A DNA stretch of 64,000 nt from Streptomyces griseicoloratus (GTDB taxonomy: Bacteria; Actinomycetota; Actinomycetes; Streptomycetales; Streptomycetaceae), in NCBI RefSeq assembly GCF_014534645.1, contig NZ_JACVQF010000219.1:1-64000 (forward strand), given 5' to 3'. This document shows, in pieces, positions 11,022-18,026 of the stretch. The translations under genes and the position numbers were made by a program. Under the pieces are notes generated by a model that worked only from the letters and a program-made list of their open reading frames with translations, made no database searches and was not told where the DNA came from. Position 1 is the first letter of the stretch; every line of letters begins with the position of its first letter.

Positions 11022-11312
11022 ATGTCCGTGCACGACGAACTGACAAGGATCCAGCGCCTGCTCGACGACCTGTCCCGGTCGGTGAGCCGGCTGGAACAGC
11101 AGGCCGGGTCCGGCGGCCTGGAAGTGCGGCGGGTCCGCACCGACGCCGGCCATCTGCGCGAGAGCGTCGCGCTGCTGCGGGAGGCCGTGGCATCGCCCGA
11201 GGCGCCGAAGCGGCCCGACCTGGTCACCATCTCCGACGCGCCGTACGACCTCTCGCTGTGGACGGACTCGGACGACGAGGGCCTCGGCGCCCGCGACCGA
11301 CGCGCCCCCTGA
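11022..11312 (+). CDS. small conserved coiled-coil protein at head of sdh operon
   Basis: Ninety-six residues, unrecognised. The first 70 residues are rich in Leu, Arg and Glu with heptad-like spacing (LTRIQRLLDDLSRSVSRLEQ) and probably form a coiled coil; the acidic tail (SLWTDSDDEGLG) is probably disordered. No signal peptide or membrane helix. GAAGTGAGG lies 9 bases before the ATG. It ends 18 bases before the membrane-anchor gene of succinate dehydrogenase, so it is probably co-transcribed and may belong to that complex or to its assembly; that is inference. Confidence 0.75.
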   Translation: MSVHDELTRIQRLLDDLSRSVSRLEQQAGSGGLEVRRVRTDAGHLRESVALLREAVASPEAPKRPDLVTISDAPYDLSLWTDSDDEGLGARDRRAP

Positions 11313-11330
11313 CCCGACCGGAGTCGACTA

Positions 11331-12164
11331 GTGGCCACTGGTACCGAACCCCCAGCCACCGAGCCCCACCCCCGCGGCGGCGTCCACACCCCGACGCGCG
11401 CCGCCATCGCCGCCCCGCACCTGCGGACCGACCGCTGGTGGCTGGCCCCGGCCGCCACCGCGGCCGGCCTGCTGGCCTTCGTCGTCTACTCGACGTGGCG
11501 GGCCTTCGCGAACGCCGACTACTACGCGGCCCCGTACGTCTCGCCGTTCTACTCCCCCTGCCTGGCCGAGAACTGCGAGCCGATGCGCGGCGGCCCCAAC
11601 TGGGAGATCTTCGGACCCTGGTGGGGCATCTCCCCCGCGATCATCATCCTGATCTTCCCGCTGGGCTTCCGCCTGACCTGCTACTACTACCGCAAGGCGT
11701 ACTACCGGGGCTTCTGGGCCTCGCCGCCGGCCTGCGCGGTGGCCGAGCCGCACAGGAAGTACACCGGCGAGACCCGGTTCCCGCTGGTCCTGCAGAACAT
11801 CCACCGGTACTTCTTCTACGCCGCGCTGCTGGTGGCGGGCGTCCTGACCTACGACACCGCGCTGGCCTTCCGCGACGAGACCTACGACTGGGGCCACATG
11901 GGCCTGGGCACGCTGGTCTTCCTGGCCAACATCGTGCTGATCTGGGCGTACACCCTCTCCTGCCACTCCTGCCGGCACATCGTCGGCGGCAAGCTCCGGC
12001 ACTTCTCCCGGCATCCCGTGCGGTACCGCATGTGGCAGCTGGTCGGGAAGCTCAACGCCCGGCACATGCTGCTGGCCTGGACGTCCCTGGCGAGCGTGGC
12101 CCTCGCCGACTTCTACGTGTACCTGGTCGCGTCCGGCGTCTTCGACGATCCGCGGTTCTTCTGA
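11331..12164 (+). CDS. succinate dehydrogenase membrane anchor, actinobacterial Sdh1 type
   Basis: Integral membrane protein of 277 residues with five predicted helices (about 36-55, 98-117, 158-178, 188-208, 246-268), larger than normal SdhC or SdhD. Single-subunit anchors of this size beside sdhA and sdhB are typical of the mycobacterial Sdh1 complex. Cys77 and Cys82 lie in an outer loop (SPCLAENC), and C211, C214 and H216 lie in CHSCRH after helix four; H158 starts helix three. Such a Cys/His set could bind a Rieske-like 2Fe-2S centre, as reported for mycobacterial Sdh1. GTG start at 11331 after CCGGAG; sdhA follows within 33 bases. Confidence 0.82.
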   Translation: MATGTEPPATEPHPRGGVHTPTRAAIAAPHLRTDRWWLAPAATAAGLLAFVVYSTWRAFANADYYAAPYVSPFYSPCLAENCEPMRGGPNWEIFGPWWGISPAIIILIFPLGFRLTCYYYRKAYYRGFWASPPACAVAEPHRKYTGETRFPLVLQNIHRYFFYAALLVAGVLTYDTALAFRDETYDWGHMGLGTLVFLANIVLIWAYTLSCHSCRHIVGGKLRHFSRHPVRYRMWQLVGKLNARHMLLAWTSLASVALADFYVYLVASGVFDDPRFF

Positions 12165-12199
12165 CGAGTCCGACGAGTTCTGGTGAGTGAGGCCTTGTG

Positions 12200-14140
12200 A
12201 TGTCCGTGGTCGACCGGCAGGAATGGGACGTCGTCGTGGTGGGCGCGGGCGGCGCCGGGCTGCGCGCCGCCATCGAGGCCCGTGAGCGGGGCGCCCGTAC
12301 GGCCGTGATCTGCAAGTCGCTGTTCGGCAAGGCGCACACGGTGATGGCCGAGGGCGGCATCGCGGCCGCCATGGGCAACGTCAACGCCGGGGACAACTGG
12401 CAGGTCCACTTCCGCGACACCATGCGCGGCGGCAAGTTCCTCAACCAGTGGCGGATGGCCGAGCTGCACGCCCAGGAGGCCCCGCAGCGGGTGTGGGAAC
12501 TGGAGACCTGGGGCGCGCTGTTCGACCGCACGAAGGACGGCCGGATCTCGCAGCGCAACTTCGGCGGCCACGAGTACCCGCGCCTCGCGCACGTCGGGGA
12601 CCGTACGGGCCTGGAGCTGATCCGCACCCTGCAGCAGAAGATCGTCTCGCTCCAGCAGGAGGACCACCGCGAGACGGGCGACTACGAGTCCCGGCTCAAG
12701 GTGTTCCAGGAGTGCACGGTCACGCGCGTGCTGAAGGACGGCGCACGGGTCTCCGGGGTCTTCGGCTACGAACGCGAGTCCGGACGCTTCTTCGTGCTGC
12801 AGGCGCCCGCCGTCGTGATCGCGACGGGCGGCATCGGCAAGTCGTTCAAGGTGACGTCCAACTCGTGGGAGTACACCGGCGACGGGCACGCGCTGGCGCT
12901 GCTGGCGGGCGCGCCCCTGCTGAACATGGAGTTCGTGCAGTTCCACCCGACGGGGATGGTCTGGCCGCCGTCGGTGAAGGGCATCCTCGTCACCGAGTCG
13001 GTGCGCGGCGACGGCGGGGTGCTGCGCAACAGCGACGGCAAGCGGTTCATGTTCGACTACGTCCCCGACGTCTTCAAGGAGAAGTACGCCGAGACGGAGG
13101 AGGAGGCCGACCGCTGGTACGACGACCCGGACCACAACCGGCGTCCCCCCGAACTGCTCCCGAGGGACGAGGTCGCGCGGGCGATCAACGCCGAGGTGAA
13201 GGAGGGCCGGGGCTCACCGCACGGCGGCGTCTTCCTCGACGTGTCGACCCGTATGCCCGCCGAGGTCGTCCAGCGGCGGCTGCCGTCGATGTACCACCAG
13301 TTCAAGGAGCTGGCCGACGTCGACATCACGGCGGAGCCGATGGAGGTCGGGCCGACCTGTCACTACGTGATGGGCGGCATCGCCGTCGACTCCGACACGG
13401 CGGCGGCGCGCGAGGTGCCGGGGCTGTACGCGGCCGGTGAGGTGGCCGGCGGCATGCACGGCTCCAACCGGCTCGGCGGCAACTCGCTGTCCGACCTGCT
13501 GGTGTTCGGCCGCCGGGCGGGCTGGCACGCGGCCGAGTACGCGTCGGAGCGGGCCGGGCAGCGGCCCCGGGTGGACGACCTCCAGGTCGACTCCGCCGCC
13601 GCCGAGGCGCTGCGGCCCTTCTCCGCCGAGGCGGAGGCCGGGGAGAGCGCGGGCGGTCCGCCGGAGAACCCGTACACCCTCCACCAGGAACTCCAGCAGA
13701 CGATGAACGACCTGGTCGGCATCATCCGCCGCGAGCCGGAGATGAAGCAGGCCCTGGAGAAGCTGGCGGAGCTGCGGGTACGGGCCCGCCGGGCCGGCGT
13801 CGAGGGGCACCGGCAGTTCAATCCGGGCTGGCACCTCGCCCTGGACCTGCGCAACATGCTGCTGGTCAGCGAGTGCGTGGCCCGGGCCGCGCTGGAGCGC
13901 ACGGAGTCGCGCGGCGGGCACACCCGCGAGGACCACCCGACGATGGACTCCAAGTGGCGCCCGGTCAATCTGCTGTGCACGCTGGCCGACCCGACGGGCG
14001 GCCTCGCGGCGACCGATCCGGCGCGTGGCCAGATCGCCCTGGAGCGGCAGACCACCGAGCCCATCCGCCCCGACCTGCTCGCCCTCTTCGAGAAGGAGGA
14101 GCTGGTCAAGTACCTCTCCGAGGAGGAGCTGTCCGAATGA
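12200..14140 (+). CDS. sdhA: succinate dehydrogenase/fumarate reductase flavoprotein subunit
   Basis: FAD-containing catalytic subunit, 646 residues, oxidising succinate to fumarate on the cytoplasmic face. The ADP-binding motif VVVGAGGAGLRAAIEA opens the protein; AHTVMAEGGIAAAMGN is the FAD-linkage region, including the His that is covalently flavinylated in SDH; the active-site segments EFVQFHPTGM and GSNRLGGNSLSDLLVFG follow. The ATG at 12200 and the GTG three bases earlier share GTGAGG upstream and cannot be separated. It overlaps sdhB by four bases (ATGA). The two fumarase genes for the next TCA-cycle step lie about 40 kb away in this window. Confidence 0.95.
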   Translation: MSVVDRQEWDVVVVGAGGAGLRAAIEARERGARTAVICKSLFGKAHTVMAEGGIAAAMGNVNAGDNWQVHFRDTMRGGKFLNQWRMAELHAQEAPQRVWELETWGALFDRTKDGRISQRNFGGHEYPRLAHVGDRTGLELIRTLQQKIVSLQQEDHRETGDYESRLKVFQECTVTRVLKDGARVSGVFGYERESGRFFVLQAPAVVIATGGIGKSFKVTSNSWEYTGDGHALALLAGAPLLNMEFVQFHPTGMVWPPSVKGILVTESVRGDGGVLRNSDGKRFMFDYVPDVFKEKYAETEEEADRWYDDPDHNRRPPELLPRDEVARAINAEVKEGRGSPHGGVFLDVSTRMPAEVVQRRLPSMYHQFKELADVDITAEPMEVGPTCHYVMGGIAVDSDTAAAREVPGLYAAGEVAGGMHGSNRLGGNSLSDLLVFGRRAGWHAAEYASERAGQRPRVDDLQVDSAAAEALRPFSAEAEAGESAGGPPENPYTLHQELQQTMNDLVGIIRREPEMKQALEKLAELRVRARRAGVEGHRQFNPGWHLALDLRNMLLVSECVARAALERTESRGGHTREDHPTMDSKWRPVNLLCTLADPTGGLAATDPARGQIALERQTTEPIRPDLLALFEKEELVKYLSEEELSE

Positions 14141-14907
14141 GCGGCTACGTGGCCCGCCTCAAGGTGTGGCGGGGCGACGCGGAGGGCGGCGGCCTGGAGG
14201 ACTTCCGGGTCGAGGTGAACGACGGCGAGGTGGTGCTCGACATCATCCACCGCCTCCAGGCCACCCAGGCCCCCGACCTCGCGGTGCGCTGGAACTGCAA
14301 GGCGGGCAAGTGCGGTTCCTGCTCGGCGGAGATCAACGGGCGGCCCCGGCTGATGTGCATGACGCGCATGTCGGTGTTCGACCGGGAGGAGACGATCACC
14401 GTCACGCCGCTGCGCGCCTTCCCGGTGATCCGCGACCTGGTGACGGACGTCGGCTTCAACTACACCAAGGCCCGCGAGGTCCCGGCGTTCGTGCCGCCCG
14501 CCGGTCTGGGCCCCGGTGAGTACCGGATGATGCAGGAGGACGTGGACCGCTCGCAGGAGTTCCGCAAGTGCATCGAGTGCTTCCTGTGCCAGGACACCTG
14601 CCATGTGGTCCGCGACCACGAGGAGAACAAGCAGGCGTTCGCCGGTCCCCGCTTCCTCATGCGCGTCGCCGAACTGGACATGCACCCGCTGGACGCGGCA
14701 CCGGAGACGGGCCTGGACCGGGGGCGCACCGCCCAGGACGAGCACGGGCTCGGCTACTGCAACATCACCAAGTGCTGCACCGAGGTCTGCCCCGAGGGCA
14801 TCAAGATCACGGACAATGCGCTGATCCCCCTGAAGGAGCGGGCCGTCGACCGCAAGTACGACCCGCTGGTGTGGCTCGGGTCGAAGATCGGCCGCCGCAG
14901 GCCCTAG
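14137..14907 (+). CDS. sdhB: succinate dehydrogenase/fumarate reductase iron-sulfur subunit
   Basis: Iron-sulfur subunit of 256 residues passing electrons from FAD to the membrane quinone site. The N-terminal ferredoxin domain holds the 2Fe-2S ligands in CKAGKCGSC and a later Cys (LMCMTRM); the C-terminal domain has CIECFLCQDTC and CNITKCCTEVCPEG for the 4Fe-4S and 3Fe-4S centres. The start ATG overlaps the sdhA stop, so translation is coupled. The gene ends 30 bases from the convergent GH18-like gene. All expected cluster ligands are present. Confidence 0.95.
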   Translation: MSGYVARLKVWRGDAEGGGLEDFRVEVNDGEVVLDIIHRLQATQAPDLAVRWNCKAGKCGSCSAEINGRPRLMCMTRMSVFDREETITVTPLRAFPVIRDLVTDVGFNYTKAREVPAFVPPAGLGPGEYRMMQEDVDRSQEFRKCIECFLCQDTCHVVRDHEENKQAFAGPRFLMRVAELDMHPLDAAPETGLDRGRTAQDEHGLGYCNITKCCTEVCPEGIKITDNALIPLKERAVDRKYDPLVWLGSKIGRRRP

Positions 14908-14937
14908 GGGGCTGTGCGCACCGTCGCACCTGACGGC

Positions 14938-16182
14938 TCAGCGCACCCAGCCCTCCCGGTACGCCTTCCAGTCCGCCTCCGTCGCCGCGAAGTCGATGTA
15001 CAGGGCGACGCCGAAGCGGGCGCGGTCCGCGTCCGTGCGGGACAGGCCGAGGCGGACACCGCGGACGGCGGCGGACACGGTCTCGGCGTGGTTCCAGTGG
15101 CCGAAGCGGTTCTCGTGGAAGAAGGGCAGGCCCATCAGCAGGTCGGTGGTGGGCGGGGTGACCTCCAGGGCCAGGGAGGTCTGCTGGGCGACGTAGCCGC
15201 CGTAGGTGCTCTCCAGGGGCTGCATGGTGTCGTACGACATGACGGCGATCTGGTCGACGCGGCGGGCGACCTGGCCGAAGAACTCCTGCGACCACCACTT
15301 GGGGTGGCCGGTCAGCGTGCCCCAGACGGAGTGGAAGGCCGGGAGCGGGTCGATCTGGTGGGCGGCCACCGACAGCTGCGCGTCCCGGGCGCGGGTGAGG
15401 CCGCGCAGGTCGTCCAGGAGGGACAGGTAGTCGCGGTCGCCGGAGTGCAGGGGCTCCAGGTCGAGGTGAACGCCGTCGTAGCCCACGTCCAGGACCTGGC
15501 CGGCGGAGCGGACGACGGCGGCCCGGGTGGCGGCCCTCTCCAGCCGCATGCCGTCGGGGCCCTCGGTGGCGAGGACGTCGCCGAGGAACGCCTGGACGCG
15601 GACGCCGGGCAGTTCCCGGTGCACGGCCTCGGTCAGCCGGCGGGCCCTCGGGTACAGCGACGTCGGCAGGGTGCCGTCGTGCTCCAGCGGGCCGGTGTGG
15701 ACGTACAGGTCGCGGATGCCGGTGTTCTTCAGGCGGCGGGCGAGGGCGGTGACGTCCGCGTCGTCCTTCCGGCCGTCGACCCAGGCGTGGCCGAGCCAGA
15801 ACGCGTCGCGGTTCCTGGTGTGGGTGCCGTCGGCGGGGTCGCCGGTGTAGTTGATGCGGAGGGCGGTCTCGGCGGCGAGGAGGGGCAGGAGCAGGGCCAG
15901 GACGAGAGCGAGGGCGGTGCGGCGGATCCGGCGGAGCCGGCGGCCCCGGCGACTGGGTACGGGCTTCTCTCCGGCCTCGGTGGTACCGGTCCGGCCTTCG
16001 GTCTCGGTGGTACCGGTCCGGCCTTCGGTCTCGGTGGTACCGGTCCGGCCTTCGGTCTCGGTGGTACCGGTCCGGCCTTCGGTCTCGGTGGTACCGGTCC
16101 GATCTTCGGGTGCGGGTGGTCCCTCCACCTGGTCCGTGTGCTCCGCGCGTTCCCCGCGTTCCGCGTCTTCCGTCCGCTCCAC
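14938..16182 (-). CDS. membrane-anchored GH18-like glycosidase with N-terminal tandem repeat
   Basis: A type II membrane protein of 414 residues: an acidic cytoplasmic tail of about 75 residues, a basic stretch (RRGRRLRRIRR), one helix (TALALVLALLLPLLAAETAL), then an outside domain. That domain carries DGVHLDLE, which matches the GH18 catalytic pattern DGxxxDxE with Glu as acid/base, plus the barrel-type segments VQAFLGDVL and IAVMSYDTM. It may cleave a beta-linked GlcNAc polymer such as cell wall or chitin, but substrate cannot be told. The tail holds five copies of RTGTTETEG encoded by a 27-bp DNA repeat. GTG at 16182 is preferred because AGGGAGGGG lies upstream; longer readings run into the divergent gene. 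Confidence 0.75.
   Translation of the reverse strand: MERTEDAERGERAEHTDQVEGPPAPEDRTGTTETEGRTGTTETEGRTGTTETEGRTGTTETEGRTGTTEAGEKPVPSRRGRRLRRIRRTALALVLALLLPLLAAETALRINYTGDPADGTHTRNRDAFWLGHAWVDGRKDDADVTALARRLKNTGIRDLYVHTGPLEHDGTLPTSLYPRARRLTEAVHRELPGVRVQAFLGDVLATEGPDGMRLERAATRAAVVRSAGQVLDVGYDGVHLDLEPLHSGDRDYLSLLDDLRGLTRARDAQLSVAAHQIDPLPAFHSVWGTLTGHPKWWSQEFFGQVARRVDQIAVMSYDTMQPLESTYGGYVAQQTSLALEVTPPTTDLLMGLPFFHENRFGHWNHAETVSAAVRGVRLGLSRTDADRARFGVALYIDFAATEADWKAYREGWVR
15976..16107. repeat. 27-bp tandem repeat, five copies, inside a coding region
   Basis: The block GGTACCGGTCCG recurs at 15982, 16009, 16036, 16063 and 16090, exactly 27 bases apart, with near-identical sequence in between; it encodes the nine-residue unit RTGTTETEG in the cytoplasmic tail of the GH18-like protein. 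The period is a multiple of three, so copy changes keep frame. Confidence 0.92.
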
Positions 16183-16246
16183 AGCGTTCCCCTCCCTGTC
16201 GCCCGCCCCGGTCGCGGTGCCGCATTCCCGCTCATACGCTCCGAAT

Positions 16247-17824
16247 GTGACGCCATCCTTGATCCGGGGTCGGCCGCGGAGTGCCACGTCGCACATATGC
16301 GTGCGGGTGGCGCACGCCCTGCTGGGCGCTGCCGCCGGGGTGGTGTGGCTGGTGTTGTCACTGTTGACGACTCGAACCGATGTTCCGGTTGCGGTCGACA
16401 CGGGCGAGGTGCCGGTCGCGGCCGCGCCGGCGCCGGGCGAGGGCGACGGCGAGGCGTCGACCGCCGACCTCGTGCTGCCGCTGATCGCCGTGGGTACGGC
16501 CGCCGTGCTGGCCGGATACGGCTACCTGCGCCGCACCCGGCGCGCCCGGACCCGTACGACACCGGGCGGGGCTCCCGTACGGCCGGCCGGGCCGCCTCCG
16601 GCGGCGCTCGACGAACGGGCCCGGGAGGCCCTCGTCGAGGCGGACGGCTGGGTGCGCACCAGCCGCGAGGAGCTCGCCTTCGCCGAGGCGCTGCACGGCA
16701 CGGCGGCCGTGGCGCCCTGGGCGCGGGCCCTGCGAGAGGCGGAGGCGGAACTGTCGGCCGCGTTCCGGATACGGCAGCGGTACGACGACGGCGACCCCGA
16801 GGACCCGGCCGGCCGGCGGCAAGCGCTGGCGGCGATCATCGACCGGTGCCGGGAGGCGGGCCGCCGGCTGGACGCGGAGGCCGCCGGGTTCGACCGGCTG
16901 CGTGGCCTGGAGCGGGACGCCCGGGAGGCGCTGGAGGCCGCGGAGGCCCGGGTCCGGGAGCTGACCGCCCGCGCGGAGGCCGCGCGGGTCACGCTCGGCG
17001 GCCTCGGTCGGCGGTACGCGCCGTCCGCGACCGCGCCCGTCACCGGGTACGCCGGGCAGGCCGCGGAAGGTCTGGCGTTCGCCGCGGACCGCCTCGACCG
17101 GGCGCGCGGGGCCGCCGACGGCGGCGACCGTGCCCGCGCGGCCGGGCGGTTACGGGCGGCGGAGGGCGCCCTCGCGCGGGTCGGCGTCCTCGTGGAGGGC
17201 GTCGAACGGCTCGCCGCCGAGCTGCCGGCCGCGGCGGAGCTGGTGCCGGCCGCCCTCACGGGCGCGGAGGCGCTGCTCGCCGGAGTACGGCGGCGGTCGG
17301 CCGAACGGGGCACGGCGAGCTCGGCGGCCGTCGGCGAACTGCGGGTGCGGCTGCGGTACGCGGACGGTGTGCTGGCCGTCGTACGGGAGGAGCTGACCGG
17401 CGGGCCGTACGATCCGCTCGACGTCCTGCGGCGGGTCCTGCGGGCGGTCGGGGCGTCGGACGCCGAGCGGGCGGGCGTGCTGTCCGTGGCCGCCCTGCTG
17501 GTCGCCCGCAGTGCCACGGCCGCCGCGGCCGACGTGGTCGCGACGCACCTGCGCGCGGTCGGCGCCGAGGCGCGTACGCGGCTCGCGGAGGCGCAGCGGC
17601 TGCTCGCCGCGGACCCGCCCGACCCGAGGACCGCGGACGCCCTGGCCCGGCGGGCCCGGGACCTCGCCGAGCAGGACATACGCCGGTACGGCCGTCCGGA
17701 CGCCGGGGCGGGCGGGGCCGGCTGGGCCGTGCCGGCCGGCGTCCTGCTGGGCGGGGAACCGGACGGCGGACCGCCCCCGAGCTTCGGCGGACCGCATACC
17801 CGTGCCCGCCGCTCGGCCGGATAG
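16247..17824 (+). CDS. TPM-family-like membrane protein that appears to lack the TPM domain
   Basis: A 525-residue protein with two hydrophobic segments near the N terminus (about 18-40 and 66-90), then a long cytoplasmic part of Ala/Arg/Glu-rich helices (GLERDAREALEAAEARVREL and similar) with coiled-coil character, and a tail ending SFGGPHTRARRSAG. The arrangement recalls Streptomyces TPM-domain proteins, which have signal peptide, TPM domain, membrane helix, helical region and a Gly-rich tail with SFGGPGTR. Here only about 25 residues separate the two helices, so the roughly 130-residue TPM domain is missing and the Gly tail is degenerate. GTG at 16247 is used; GTG at 16301 is possible. Family assignment is from memory of the architecture. 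Confidence 0.6.
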   Translation: MTPSLIRGRPRSATSHICVRVAHALLGAAAGVVWLVLSLLTTRTDVPVAVDTGEVPVAAAPAPGEGDGEASTADLVLPLIAVGTAAVLAGYGYLRRTRRARTRTTPGGAPVRPAGPPPAALDERAREALVEADGWVRTSREELAFAEALHGTAAVAPWARALREAEAELSAAFRIRQRYDDGDPEDPAGRRQALAAIIDRCREAGRRLDAEAAGFDRLRGLERDAREALEAAEARVRELTARAEAARVTLGGLGRRYAPSATAPVTGYAGQAAEGLAFAADRLDRARGAADGGDRARAAGRLRAAEGALARVGVLVEGVERLAAELPAAAELVPAALTGAEALLAGVRRRSAERGTASSAAVGELRVRLRYADGVLAVVREELTGGPYDPLDVLRRVLRAVGASDAERAGVLSVAALLVARSATAAAADVVATHLRAVGAEARTRLAEAQRLLAADPPDPRTADALARRARDLAEQDIRRYGRPDAGAGGAGWAVPAGVLLGGEPDGGPPPSFGGPHTRARRSAG

Positions 17825-17911
17825 GACACGTCCACCGGACCGCATCACGGAGTCACGGACCCACCGACGGCGGACCGACAGCACCCCGGCCGGAACCCGG
17901 CCCCCACCACC

Positions 17912-18020
17912 GCCGCATCAGAACAGGCTCAGCAGTGCCTCCGCCGGATCCGTGAGACCGGTGTCCCCGCCCGGCAGGGGCAGCGCTCGCCACCACACCC
18001 GTCGTGCCGCGCAGGGGTGC
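17912..18020 (-). pseudogene. decayed tandem copy of the 3' end of the PAS/PP2C phosphatase gene
   Basis: Bases 17912-18020 repeat bases 18021-18128, which are the last 34 codons and trailer of the phosphatase gene. The first 36 bases are identical, with many changes after. Read on the minus strand the copy still encodes LPLPGGDTGLTDPAEALLSLF and a stop, against LPLPGGDTTLTDPAEALLSLF in the intact gene. It has no start and lies outside any frame in use. It is either a local duplication or the remnant of a lost paralogue. Confidence 0.85.
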
Positions 18021-18026
18021 GCCGCA

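Noticed and set aside
15982-16101. CRISPR-like appearance of the 27-base units
   Set aside because: Tandem repeats inside a coding frame, no spacers.
14914-17955. Open frame of about 1013 codons across the GH18-like and TPM-like genes
   Set aside because: A shadow frame of two divergent genes; composition only.
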